Source: Ectobius pallidus (taxonomy: Eukaryota > Arthropoda > Insecta > Blattodea > Ectobiidae). From it: a stretch of DNA of 64,000 nt. Numbering within the stretch: position 1 is the stretch's first letter; the number at the start of each line of letters is the position of its first letter. A program made the position numbers and the translations under genes. The DNA lies in NCBI GenBank assembly GCA_964059195.1, contig CAXKWD010000002.1:168708559-168772558 (forward strand), in the 5' to 3' direction. Positions 11,747 through 22,560 of this stretch are shown here, in pieces. The notes beneath the pieces are model-generated. The model did not search any database. It saw only the letters and a list, made by a program, of their open reading frames with translations, and was not told the DNA's origin.

Positions 11747-12482
11747 TATAAGATACAGCGAATAAGTGAGAAGAAACGTAAAGCAAGAAAATGAAAATAG
11801 GATGTTCTAGGAGCGATTACAAAGAGAATACTTTGTAACAAATCGTTAGAGTAAACTTCAGTGTTTATTATGCAATCAGAATGTGTATTTTCCGAAAGAA
11901 TGCTATAGGCCTATTACATATTTTAAGTATCAGCACCGTAGAAATAATTAATTATATGTTCGATAGGAGAATATTTTCCTGCTGCTTATGCAAAATCATC
12001 GACAAAATTGAAGGAATCAGAGCCTGATGCCGTTAAGGAATTGTATCGTTCTTTTGGATTTTAGGTTACACTAATGAAAGCAATTTTTGGTATAGGCCTA
12101 CTGTTTCATTCATCATCAAGTAATTACGGTAATCTCCTTCTTCTCCACTCCATTCTTGTAATAAATTGACGGGAGTGTAGCGATTTTTTCTCAACAACCG
12201 GTCTTTACACCATGACTTAGGGCGGTGAGCGGCTCGATGCCGATGACCAAAAATTGGGGAGTGGGAAGAGAGCGTTGGTGTGTTGGTGTCGAAAGTATTT
12301 CTTATCCAAATTAGTATCTAAATACAGCAGAGAACGGGGAATTTCTTCATTTGTATGGAGAGCTAAAGAAATTTCCGGATAAATTTTTAAACGGAATAGC
12401 CTACCTTTACAATTTTAAATAGAACGCACCTTTTTACAAAAACTATTAAAGCGAGGCAGTTTTTAGATAACTACCGTGTTGG
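11747..12482. other. Unassigned sequence
   Basis: No coding frame, TIR or RNA signal that I can support. Confidence 0.4.
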
Positions 12483-12586
12483 TACTGAAAATCTTGGATC
12501 TTCTAAGAAAAATAAAAAATTAACACGGATAGAATTATAGTACGATTATGACACACCCTTTTAAAGAGGAAAGTTCAGAGAGTAAT

Positions 12587-12653
<67 letters not shown>

Positions 12654-13290
12654 GCTCAACTTTAATCCTAAAACCAATTTAATTTCAAAGTTAAAACTTC
12701 TCTGCTCCATAGAATCGATCGTCTCAGAAAAAATATATATTAAAAAAAAACACTGATATAATTACAGTACAACTATGTATGATACACCACTCTAAGGAAG
12801 AAAGTTCAGAGAATAATATACAACAACAATAACAATAATAATACTAATAATAATAATAATAAAGGCTCAATTTTCATCCAAAAACCAACTGAATTTCAAA
12901 ATTAAAACTTCCCTGCTCGAGAAAAATAAAAAATTATTACTCGATAGAATTATAGTACAATAAAAGATACACCATTTTAAAGAGGAAAGTCCAGAGAATA
13001 GTATACAGTAATAATAAAATTGGTAATGGTAATGGTAATAGTAATACTGATAAAGATAATAATAATAATAAAAATAACAAAAGCTCAATTTTCATTCCAA
13101 TACCAATTGAACTTCAAAATTAAAACTTCCATGCTCCATACTCTGGATCTTCTGAGACAGAAAAAAACACGAATAGACTTATACCACAATTATGTATGAT
13201 ACACAACTTAAAAGAGAAAAGTCCAGATAAGAATGTAGAATAATAATAATAGTAATAATGATAATAAATTATTATAAAACATTACACAAA
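12483..13290. repeat. Tandem array, four ~180-235-bp units with internal AAT microsatellites
   Basis: Each unit holds the same series: a GAATTATAGTACAATTATG-like block, GATACACCA, AAGAGGAAAGTTCAGAGAA, an AAT-rich microsatellite, AGCTCAATTTTCATCC, then a CCAATTGAATTTCAAA block and AAAACTTC. The GGAAAGTTCAGAG marker falls near 12567, 12797, 12978 and 13213, giving spacings of about 230, 181 and 235 bp. Much of the length difference comes from the microsatellite, which is longest in the first unit (about 12585-12650). The minus-strand Tyr-rich frame at 12867-13088 is translated microsatellite. Confidence 0.75.
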
Positions 13291-15379
13291 AAATAAAAAT
13301 CAATTATTTTATTATTATATTAATTATTATTAAATGTTATTAATTTAATTATAAGTTTATTGTTATTATTATTATCATTATTATTATTATCATTATTATT
13401 ATTATTATTATTATTTGTAATGTTTGATCATTTTAAAAAATGGCATTTGCTGAATTAAGGAGTGAGTTCCTGTAAATATTTTGTGCCAACGAAATCACTG
13501 CATAAGTTGGAAAATAAGATAACATTTTAACATGAGAGGTTTTCGAAGTAAATCTACAGACGTAAGTGGGAGTTTACATGGTAAAAAATAAACAAATTAC
13601 GAACAAAAGTGCTGTACATCGTCATTCTCTGTCCTTCCACGGGGATATTCGAGTTTGCACCTCTGCTAGGCTAGTAGAATTTACTTTTACTCTGTAGTTA
13701 GTTCTTGACTTTCCATCCTGATCGTCGCCGCGAAATCTCAAGCAGGACTGAGCGTTCTGCGTTGAGTTCACTTCCCCTCAAAATCGCCGCGCCGCTGACA
13801 GTGTGGCCATCTTCACTTCTTAACACAGATTTGAGGTACTCTCGCGTCGCCGCTCAACGCGCCACGCCCCAGAAAGCTGCCAGTGTGGCCGGGACCTTAT
13901 GGGGTTTCCTTTGTTTGCTAGTTTGTTTTTTTAATCTAATTGCTAACAATAAACCGACCACCGCGATCGTGTCAATGCCATGAGGTCAATTGATGGGCAA
14001 ACCGTACCGTGTGTGAGCTCGTCCCTGTACAGGTTTAATTGTAAAGACAAACTGCACAGGGAGGAAAACCGCTACGTGTATGGCCGGCCTAACGCAAGAT
14101 TGTAGTTGAGCGTATGGTGTCATTACTTAATGTCGTTAATGTTAATGGCCTGGCGATAATATTCTGCCTAAAGACATTAATATTAGCCTCGGAATGATAA
14201 AGAGAACTTATCTTTCACATCCGTAAATGAGATAAATGTGTTTAATAGGTTAAAACTTCTCTCATAACTTGGGAATCGTTCTTCTGCCATAAAATCACTA
14301 CCGGTATTTTCTGTAACCATTGCTGTACTACTCCTATTAAAAGTAAGGAATTCTGAACAAATGGATTCTATTTCTTCTGTGGAAGTACAGTAGCTTTTTG
14401 CAACTCCTGAAAACATTAAAACGTTATCGCTGAATTGTATTAAATTTTAAAAGTTACCTCGTATAAAGATTAAGCCAAGTCGACGACATGTACGTTTAGA
14501 CTTGAAGGTAATAAAAATACAAAGAAATACCTTTTAAAATAACTAACAAAGAATTTTTAAATTTAGGTTTCTTCTTGCAACACCTACAGGATGCCAAAGA
14601 GTAGGTTGCTATAATAAAGGGAGAAAAGTGATTTAGCCTAGTGGAGGACATAGATTTGGAAGTTGGGGTATAAGACAATTTTGACAAAAAACGATGCCCA
14701 ATATGTCAGAGTACAAAATATGCTGAACATATACTGGTAATTCTGTGATATCCAGATACTTAAACGATTATATATAAATACAAGAACACAAAATGTATTG
14801 AAACAAAGAAGTATCTTTAGTGGTACAATGAGGAAATGGGAATCTTTTCATATCACTATTACAAAAAAATAAAATTGGAGAAACAAATTGTAGTGAAATA
14901 ATCATGATATTTAACTTCTTTGTGCACTCTGCAAGTGTAGTTCTATGGTTTGTGAAGTGGATGACCTGATTAGACTTAAGTGAATACACTGTGTTGACCA
15001 CCAGATGTGATATAAAAGTTACTAATGTGAAGACACAAGATTGATCAGTTTTGGCAAAATCAATACATGAAAATGTAGCATTTTAACTAACATTTATCTA
15101 AACTGTTAAGATTTAGTTTATTAGATAATTGAGCTCGTTACATAGTCTGGGGAAAATAATATACACATGTGTGTATAAGGGAATTATTACAATGAAGGGA
15201 ATTTTACTATTAATTGGAAATTATACAACACTGAGCTCAGCAGGTAAACAAACTCACTATGTGTAAATAATGACACAACACCGAGGTTCTGAAACTGGAA
15301 TGATCGATGCGGTTACAATACTAACTTAGCAACACTTCCACTAGAAACATCGGTGATGTTTAAATTTATGATACAAGAA
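13291..15379. other. Unassigned sequence with a (TTA)n run
   Basis: A TTA/ATT microsatellite occupies about 13356-13412. The 13700-14110 part is unusually GC-rich for the window and contains repeated CGCCGC and AGTGTGGCC phrases; it may be another old MITE but I could not pair its ends. Minus-strand frames at 14183-14416 (77 residues) and 14496-14687 lie close together but show no recognisable domain. Confidence 0.35.
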
Positions 15380-15525
15380 TTATTTTCAATATGACAATTT
15401 CGGAAAGCAAAACGAAAGTAATAGCATTCATTGAGAAAGACCATATATGAGGTGCAAAATCAGCATTAATGACAGTATAATACAACAGGTGAACAAGTTT
15501 AATTATTTAGGATGCAATGTATCAT
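15380..15525 (+). pseudogene. LINE reverse-transcriptase remnant, upstream half (family C)
   Basis: The plus strand reads ISESKTKVIAFIEKDHI, a frameshift, then CKISINDSIIQQVNKFNYLG followed by CNVS. This matches the segment after the RT core in many insect LINEs (K-T-K-V-x-A-F, then x-Q-V-x-x-F-x-Y-L-G-C). The frame is cut at 15525 by a separate element, and resumes after 16669 with YCQKGDIKLNKLYRTCGTI. Removing the element and one 7-bp duplicate restores a continuous frame across the joint. Confidence 0.75.
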
Positions 15526-16662
15526 CACAGTATAGTATAACAGTAGCGAAGCTCTAATGAAAGGAAAATGCATCCTTTTGACAGATCGTGCGACACTAGC
15601 ACCCCAAGCGGCCAGCAGGATGCAACTAGCAAACAGCCATTTTCAGCATTGGAAAGATACGAATATATGGCTGTATTTCTTCTTATTTTTAAAATTACTA
15701 GAACGATATTATTACCGGAAAGGCATACTGGTGAACTCACCAAATCATAGCCTTTATGGTAATATAAAGAAGTTGTAGTTTCAAGATTGATGACATTGTA
15801 TATCTTATAAAGTATCAGACCGGTTTCCGTCTACCATATAAGCTATATCCCTAAGACAAATCTTCAAGAATTTAATTGACCTACTACTAACATATACTGT
15901 AGGCCTACTTACACTGAAAATTCTGACAAATAACAAAACTTAATAATTTCAATAAGCATGTAACTTAGTAGTACTAGTTCAGAAATTAGGGGGGAAAGTA
16001 AAGTTATATAGGCATATAGCCCGATATGGTCAGTATCAGATGCAATAGCAAAACACATTTGTCTTTTTCTTCATTTTGTTAAACACGATAAATTATTAAA
16101 AAGTAAAGGATTAAACACGTTATCTTTATTCTCGACAGTTTAATTTTGTTAAATTCAATTATATAGGCCTAACATAACCTCGCGTTAAAACATTTTCAAA
16201 ATTAGTAGGGTCAGGTGGGGTATTTGTAAATAGGCCTATATATTTAGAAACCTTTGCTTCGTTAGGATTTTCATTTATGATATACATATAAACATAATTA
16301 ATTGTATATAGCATTTACAAGCCATTTTCTGCTCCTAAAATTAAAAGAAATAGGAGTAAATACACTAGTACGCGTATGGATGCAAGCATGATAATCACAA
16401 ATTTGCATTTTAATTTCACAAATAACTGTTTTTGCTTACCTCTCAGGATCTTTAGGGAATCTGAAGAAAGATAAATCGGGAGAATTCCTTTCGCTGTTGG
16501 TGCAATTTATAGCACCACAAGCATTTTCATAAAATATTGTTCACATTTTTCATAAGCAACAATGTAACATATTGTGTGACTTCTTGCTCACCGCTACGAG
16601 CGCTGCAGTCGCGCCGGTTGAAAAAACTGCATGGAGCTTCGCTACTGTTATACTATACTGTG
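15526..16662. mobile_element. 1137-bp TIR element with perfect 7-bp target duplication
   Basis: Perfect 28-bp TIRs occupy 15526-15553 and 16635-16662; both begin CACAGTATAGTATAACAGTA. The target duplication GTATCAT is present at 15519-15525 and 16663-16669 without mismatch. A 7-bp TSD is unusual: 7-8 bp occurs in the P superfamily and 8 bp in hAT, so P-like is possible, but terminal sequence alone does not prove it. I find no transposase inside; overlapping 60-73-residue frames at 15525-15778 carry no known motif. The perfect TIRs and TSD suggest a young insertion. Confidence 0.85.
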
Positions 16663-16669
16663 GTATCAT

Positions 16670-17130
16670 ATTGTCAGAAGGGAGATATTAAACTAAATAA
16701 ACTTTACAGAACGTGCGGCACTATAAAACGGACACTGAAAAGTAAATCACTCAGAAGTACACAATTAAAATTTTACAAAATTATGGCGGTACCTACTTTA
16801 ACATATGCAAAGTGAGAATTGGACTCTTCGTTCAGACAGAAGGAAAATAGAAACTGCAGAAATGAAGTTCTTGCGTTCAGTAGCAAGTTTGACAATTTTG
16901 GACAGAAAACGAAATGAAGATATTAGGAAAGATTTAAATATTTTAAATTTAACAAATAGAATTGACAATATGAAAAACGACTGGTACGCACACGTCCAAA
17001 GAATGTCTACAGATAGAATTCCTCATCTATTGTTAAAGTACAAGCCACGAGGACAAAGAAGTGTTGGACGAACACTTACCAGATGGGAAGACTCACTAAA
17101 TCCCACTTGATGTAAAAACAGGCAAAAAGA
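16670..17130 (+). pseudogene. LINE reverse-transcriptase C-terminus, downstream half (family C)
   Basis: This is the continuation of the 15380-15525 fragment. It reads GDIKLNKLYRTCGTIKRTL, KFYKIMAVPTLTY, then after a one-base shift near 16808 SENWTLRSDRRKIETAEMKF, LRSVA, DWYAHVQRM and KPRGQRSVGRTLTRWED. The order (K-F-Y-K-x-M-x-V-P-T-L-x-Y-x-S-E-x-W-T-L, then R-R-I-E-x-A-E-M-x-F-L-R-x-V-A, then the R-G-x-R-x-x-G-R motif) is typical of a LINE ORF2 tail. The ~100-residue frame at 16805-17110 is the best preserved part. It is a non-functional fragment. Confidence 0.8.
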
Positions 17131-18808
17131 CCTAATTTCATAATGTAGACGAAGAATTACTTCAAATATAAAAGAATGTTAGCAAACAAATTACTTCATG
17201 TAAATTTGTTGTCGACCCCTTTACAAAATCACGTTATATTGGGTATAAAATTCATCGACGTGTAACATAAGATTGTAGTCGAGCATGTGGAATTGGGAAA
17301 ACTAAAAGTTTGAATTTAGAACTTCATATTCATGTCTCTGCAGCTCAACGCTATGAGCCACGTTAATTTAGTTACATTTATTTTGAAATATCACCAAGTA
17401 GCCTATATAGTGAGATGGGATATCCAGCGTCGCCATGACAGCAAATAGTTTATAAGTTATTATGAGCAAGAAATAGGGCATAGGCCTACTCGTATTTCGC
17501 TCTGAGAGTCTAACTTACACTTGCGAGACCAGAAACCTCGAACCGGGGATTAAATAATCTGTCGCCCTGGGCCGGGCTTGAACCTTTGGTACAAGAGCTA
17601 GCAAGGGCGACGCAACAGAACTGCTGCTATTAATTAAGTTGTGTTTTATTACATCAGAACTGATAAACAAATAGCAGCTTTATGCGAGGGCGTTGACTTC
17701 CTTCTTTCATGCTCTGCTTTAACTACAAATTTTTATCATTCGGACCAACAGATGTGAACTTCCTTCAAGACTGCATAACTCTACCATACCCACACATCAC
17801 TACCACTTCTGCGTCATGGCTGAATCACAACATGACACATTATTTTGCTAACTCGAGCAATTACTATTTTATAATGAATAAATTTCAATGCCACTGTGTC
17901 AATAACTACCAGTCGTAAATGTTCTACAAATTTTTAATTGTTCTAATGGCAAATATTTAATCCTTTCGATTTCTGCCCAAACGATGTCAAGTTGCTATAA
18001 GATCTGCAATTTGCGACAAATACCTAACTCCGTGGAGGCTTGAAAGTAAAAATAAATTGACAAATCAGTACTTTAAGAATGTAAAATAAAGCTCCACCAA
18101 CAACTTTTCAAATGGATGATACTTGATGTTTATTTACTCATGTGAAATAAGTTATTGGTAGTTTTTATAGATCAATTATATCTGCTTAGGCCTACCCTAT
18201 AAAGTTTAAACTTTACTTATTTACGCAACAAATAAATTCCCACACGGATAATTCTGGTCCTTTTTATTACAGGATTCAAACAAGAGTATTTTTCTGGACC
18301 AAAAATTACTACTAGATATCAGCAATTTCAACTAGTAGGCCTACATAGAGTGTTGTTATAAAACTTCTTAAGTACACTCATGAAACAAGGAACAAAGAGC
18401 TAAGGTTTAGCAACTTCTAGGGAGGAACCGGGATATGATTACATTTCAGAGCGTTGAAAATTTATTCTACGTACTGTCACCTCTCAGATTTGATGAAAAC
18501 ATGGTAGGCCTATTTAAAAATGTAATCAACGTGTGGTTCAGACACGTATGGTCACTTGTACTTAACACTCAACGAGATGCGCACGTAAATAAACGCGCTT
18601 AATACTTATGGGTAAAAGAAAATCGGTGCATCTATTAGTTCTCGAAAACCAGATAGGCCTATATATATTAAGTATGCAAACTGGATAACCTGATTCCAGT
18701 CTAGGAATTATTCAGTGCTAAGGCCTACTAGTGACAATCTATGGGCGCTGCAATTTTTTAAAATAAATTTAACCGGCCAATGGTTAATAATCTGAAAGTA
18801 TTTTCTCG
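17131..18808. other. Mostly unassigned; one tRNA-like SINE scrap
   Basis: About 17530-17605, read on the minus strand, contains GGTTCAAGCC (B-box-like) after a CGCCCTTGCTAGCTCTTG segment, so it may be a SINE head remnant. TAGGCCTA is frequent between 17484 and 18654 (five copies). No coding frame is credible. Confidence 0.35.
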
Positions 18809-18828
18809 GTGTCGTGCACATCGGCACA

Positions 18829-18973
18829 CAGTAGCGGACGCAGAATTTTTTTTTCGGGGGGGGGGGGGGATTTGAATAGGTAAAAAGACTTGCATACATA
18901 ATTAGTTTATAAAACTGGCCACTTAGAGTGCATCTATCCCCCCAATCCCCCCCCCCCTCTGCGTCCGCCACTG
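18829..18973. mobile_element. 145-bp hAT-like MITE nested in the MULE arm
   Basis: The ends CAGTAGCGGACGCAGA and TCTGCGTCCGCCACTG form 16-bp TIRs with one mismatch. The 8-bp duplicate TCGGCACA is perfect (18821-18828, 18974-18981). The interior has long G and C runs, which could pair. It belongs to the same family as 4959-5643 and is younger than the Mutator-like element it interrupts. Confidence 0.9.
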
Positions 18974-19062
18974 TCGGCACAGTCGCATTTTCGTGCACAT
19001 CGGCATAGTATTTTTATCTTGTAATGGTTATCGTGTTCATCGCCACACACCGCGCTGGGGGT

Positions 19063-19145
19063 AGGGGTGGACATAGAGACTCAAACCTACAGACTCCTTC
19101 ACCACGGCTCCAAGGCAGCACCCATTAGCTACCGCGGCTAAGGAA
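19063..19145 (-). ncRNA. tRNA-like segment (SINE head or pseudogene)
   Basis: On the minus strand the order is GCGGTAGCTAATGGGTGCTG (A-box-like) and, ~35 bp later, GTAGGTTTGAGTCTC (B-box-like, with T for C). This is a plausible RNA polymerase III internal promoter of a tRNA-derived sequence. It overlaps the inner edge of the Mutator-like arm. A cloverleaf cannot be confirmed by eye, so a functional tRNA is unlikely. Confidence 0.4.
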
Positions 19146-19167
19146 ACCTGCCGTTGATATCGTAGAT

Positions 19168-19268
19168 AGGTTAAGTCAGGTCAGGTTAGGTTAGGTTAGG
19201 TTAGGTTAGGTTAGGTTAGGTTAGTTTAGTTTAGGTTAGTTTAAGTTAGGTTAGGTTATGTTAGGTTA
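19168..19268. repeat. Interstitial telomere-type (TTAGG)n tract
   Basis: About eight consecutive perfect GGTTA units (19184-19224) are followed by variants with TTTAG, TTAAG and TTATG. TTAGG is the canonical arthropod telomere repeat. It sits internal to a Mutator-like element, so it is an interstitial copy, not a chromosome end. Confidence 0.9.
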
Positions 19269-19574
19269 ATTCAAAGTCCCATTCAATCGCAGGCAGATAC
19301 TTTATGAATGATTTCTAAACAATACAATTATAATATTAATGTACACAGTATGTATCTATAATAATCAAAGGAAGTGTTTGTCTTTCTGTCTATCTAGTAG
19401 TTACTGTGAACTCCATTGCATTCAATACGATAATGTAATTCCAACTCTGTCTCTATGTCCCCCCCCCCTACGAAGGGTGTGTGGTGATGAGCATGATGAT
19501 ATTGCAAGATAAAAATACTATGCCGATGTGCACGAAAATGCGACTGTGCCGATGTGCACACAACCATTTTCTCG

Positions 19575-20876
19575 CGTTTCCTGGTTACCTTGTCTTTTCG
19601 TTGACCTAATGCCTTACATAAAGACCCATATCTAAGGCGAGATTCGAGCCGACATCCTCATTTATGATTCCCAGGCCACTGCAGCTGAGACCGGCGCAAC
19701 TGGTTGAGAGAGTTACAGCTTTTCGAAGTTTCCAGCAAACTTTGGACAACATATGCAGTCACTTTGCTTATTTATATTTCAAATACGATTCCACAGATTC
19801 AACGCTAAGATTGTTATTAAGGTAAGGGACAAGTTATCAATGATATAATTTGCCCTGGAATCTACATAAATAAATAAATAAACAGTTATTTTGTGAAGTT
19901 TTAACTGACGTCACCTGGGTTACGGTGACCATAGAATACTATGGAAAATTATCCTATTGCACTAAAAACTTCAAGAAAATTCCGTGTATCAAATCATGTT
20001 GCTGACAGGTATGTATTGTACCTTAATCGTTATGGTTAAAAATACAAACATATACAGGATGGAACGATATAACAATATGGATTTTCTGGTTGACTGGCAA
20101 ACAAAACAGTTTAAAACGGTACCATATCGGTGACAAATTTGCTGGTTTTGCAAAACAAAATGCTTTATTGATTATTGATTATTCCACAGAATATGCGTCA
20201 AATGAAAAACTATAGACACACAAATCACCCCCTATACTGGTAATATAAGTTAGTGATAAGACTTGATTGGTCTCTTGACAGTTTTCAATCAAGACTGGGT
20301 AGTCTCGTCAGCGTACCAAACTGAAGCTTGTATTCGATTCCCGCCCAGGAAAAATGTTCCTCTACAGCTTATAATAAGATGAGAAGGCTATAATTTTTTT
20401 TCCAGACTTGATTTTTAAGAAAAATAATAATTGATTTTTAAGAAAAAAAATAAACTTTATTACAAAACTTTCTAGAGAATAACTTCTTATTAGCTTCTGT
20501 AATGATATATGTAAAAACCATAATTTTTTTGTATTAAGAAATTTTGTTAAATTTTTCCTAGTTATATTATAACAGTAATCTAATTTATACTAAAAATAAG
20601 GAACGCGTTAAAGTCACTGAAACGTCAGCTAATTACTTGAATTACTCAGGCCAGGCAGGGGCTAGCGGACTCTTCTCCCCAGCCTCCGTTTAAAAAGAGT
20701 GAAGGCCTTCGTTCTAAAGCCCAAATAGGATTTCATTATCAAATTCAGTTCAGTCACACAAAAGTAAATAATTACTTGGCATCATATCATGCCAATCACT
20801 TTTCATGAAAAGGATTAGTAGTAGCCAAAATACTTCTTTGGTTGTATATGGGTGAGTCCAGTAACCACGGCCTTAA
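19575..20876. other. Unassigned, with two SINE-like scraps
   Basis: Minus strand 19628-19705 has an A-box-like CCAGTTGCGCCGG and a B-box-like GGCTCGAATCTCG. Plus strand 20296-20350 has TGGGTAGTCTCGTCAGCGTA and a B-box-like GTATTCGATTCCCGCC. Both look like heads of tRNA-derived SINEs without clear bodies or target duplications. The rest is AT-rich and featureless to me. Confidence 0.4.
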
Positions 20877-21601
20877 GGGGAACAACCAGCTTTCGATGCT
20901 GAAAAATAGGTGAAGTTTCATTATTTTTTTTCTCGCAATGAATTGTTCGGTAGCCTTGCAATCTGGCATGTTCTATATTGAATAGTTGAACAATTGCATA
21001 CTATTTTCAGAATTAATTTAACTATTACCGTTAAGAGGTAATTATCATTACAAAATGACCGCCAAATTTTGTGCACTGAAGTGCCGTTCCCTGATAACTC
21101 AAACATTTATTAACATATTGCAGTTAAATTTTGCATGCAAGTATATTTGATATTAGTGAACAACACTATCTAGAACCATTGATGTAACTTTAATAGTTTT
21201 TTTTTTAATATTTCTGATGTAAAAATTTATAAAAAAATTAACAAGTGATGAATTATTTTGTTAAAAATATTTATACTGCAGATAATCCAAACATTCTGGA
21301 TTACGTTGTTTATACTGTATATTTACAAATATACAGGAAAAAGAATCACTAAGAAATATTGGTATTTATGAAAATTATCAGGGAAATGGCACTTTAGTGC
21401 ACAACAATTTTCTGCCATTTTGTAATGATAACTACCCATTAACTGTAACAGATAAATTAATTCTGAAAGTAGTATGCAATTGTAGAACTAGTCAATATAG
21501 AGCATGCCAGATTGCAAGGTTACAGAACAATTCATTGCTAAGAAAAAACATAATAAAGGAAACTTCACCTATTTTTCCGCATCGAAAGCTGTATGTTCCC
21601 C
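20877..21601. mobile_element. TTAA-flanked foldback element with ~235-bp arms
   Basis: Left arm 20877-~21110 and right arm ~21368-21601 are inverted copies. Both begin GGGGAACA and share AGCTTTCGATGC, ACAATTGCATACTA and CAAAATG-type blocks. TTAA abuts each end (20873-20876, 21602-21605), the target signature of piggyBac and Kolobok elements. Between the arms are ~255 bp of AT-rich spacer without a transposase. The 86-residue plus frame (21397-21657) and the 61-residue minus frame (20921-21106) are translations of the same arm and are not genes. A transcript would fold into a very long hairpin. Confidence 0.85.
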
Positions 21602-22560
21602 TTAATAGTTTTATTCCATACCGCAGAAGGTTACCGAATAGAGAGAGCTTGCATTGAATGATGAGCGTTTTGACTACGATCAACTGCAGACTTCCACGGC
21701 CTTCAAATCTGCATGGTATTTTATAAGCCCACAGAATACAGTACGTATGGACAAATTTTTATTACTTCCTCTGCCCGTACCATAGGTACTATAGGTAGAG
21801 GAAGTATTGTTTTCGACCCTAAAATTCGAAGTTGAGTTTTTAGCATATATACACGTTTCAAGGCCCCCTGAATCCAAAAATACTATTTTTGGAAACATGT
21901 CTGTGTGTCCGTGTGTGTGGAAGTTTGTGAACAGGCTAGCTCCGAAACAGAGAATCGTATGAAAACAAAATTTCGTATTTGGGTCAGGTACCTTCTGAAG
22001 ATGTGATTCGAAGATTGGCGACAAATTTCTCTTATTTTTAAGTGAACTTTACATGAAGAAATGTTCGTTTTTCGCGATTTTCTCGAAAACGGGTCTAACG
22101 ATTTTCTTTAAATTTTGCGCATGGATTGCTTGTACCAAGAGCTAAAACTTTTATTTGAAACATTTTTTCGAACAAATTCTCTGAAGGGTAGTTATAAGCA
22201 ACCCACTGTGAATACGTGCTTTTTGCAATAGGCCTACGGCTTCTTGTAAATCGTACGAAAACAAAATTTTGTATTTGGGTTAGGTACCTTCTGAGGCTGT
22301 GAAGATTGGTGACAACCTTCTCTTATATTTAAGGGGACTTTACATGAAGAATATTTTGTTTTTTGCTATTTTCTCATAAACGGCTCTAACAATTTCCTTT
22401 AAATGTTGTACATGGATTGCTTATACCATTTCAAAAACATTCTCTGAAGGTTGCTGTAACCTACCAACTTGTCTGGTGAACAACTCAATACGCGGACATT
22501 TAAGGCATTTTATTCTATATGAGCACGTGAAGTGAGAAAAATGTACTGTTGGCCCTGCTT
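21602..22560. repeat. Repeat module, two tandem diverged copies
   Basis: Copy 1 (about 21765-22210) and copy 2 (about 22235-22520) share ACAAAATTT(C/T)GTATTTGGGT, AGGTACCTTCTGA, CTTTACATGAAGAA, TTTTCTC, ATGGATTGCTT and TCTCTGAAGG. The first copy opens with CCCCCTGAATCCAAAAATAC and GTGTGTCCGTGTG. Related modules recur at 58810-60260. The family is unknown to me; no TIRs or coding frames were found. Confidence 0.65.

Larger units (their letters stand above)
18809..19565. mobile_element. Mutator-like long-TIR element carrying TTAGG repeats
   Basis: If the nested MITE at 18829-18973 and its duplicate are removed, the left arm (18809-~19085) and right arm (~19450-19565) are inverted copies over ~115 bp. 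Shared blocks are GTGCACATCGGCACAGTCGC and CATCGGCATAGTATTTTTAT. ATTTTCTCG flanks both sides (18800-18808, 19566-19574), a 9-bp TSD. Long TIRs with a 9-bp TSD are the hallmark of Mutator-like elements (MULEs). The interior has no transposase but holds a tRNA-like segment (about 19063-19145, minus strand) and the TTAGG tract (19168-19268), both apparently passengers. Confidence 0.75.

Noticed and set aside
14183..14687. Two neighbouring minus-strand frames as exons of a host gene
   Set aside because: No recognisable domain and no convincing paired splice sites; short frames are expected by chance here.
14084..17290. Shared phrase AAGATTGTAGTTGAGC near 14095 and AAGATTGTAGTCGAGC near 17270
   Set aside because: Similarity covers only ~30 bp and I could not extend it or find element ends.
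19168..19268. Chromosome end
   Set aside because: The TTAGG tract is short, partly degenerate and bounded by ordinary sequence within a mobile element.
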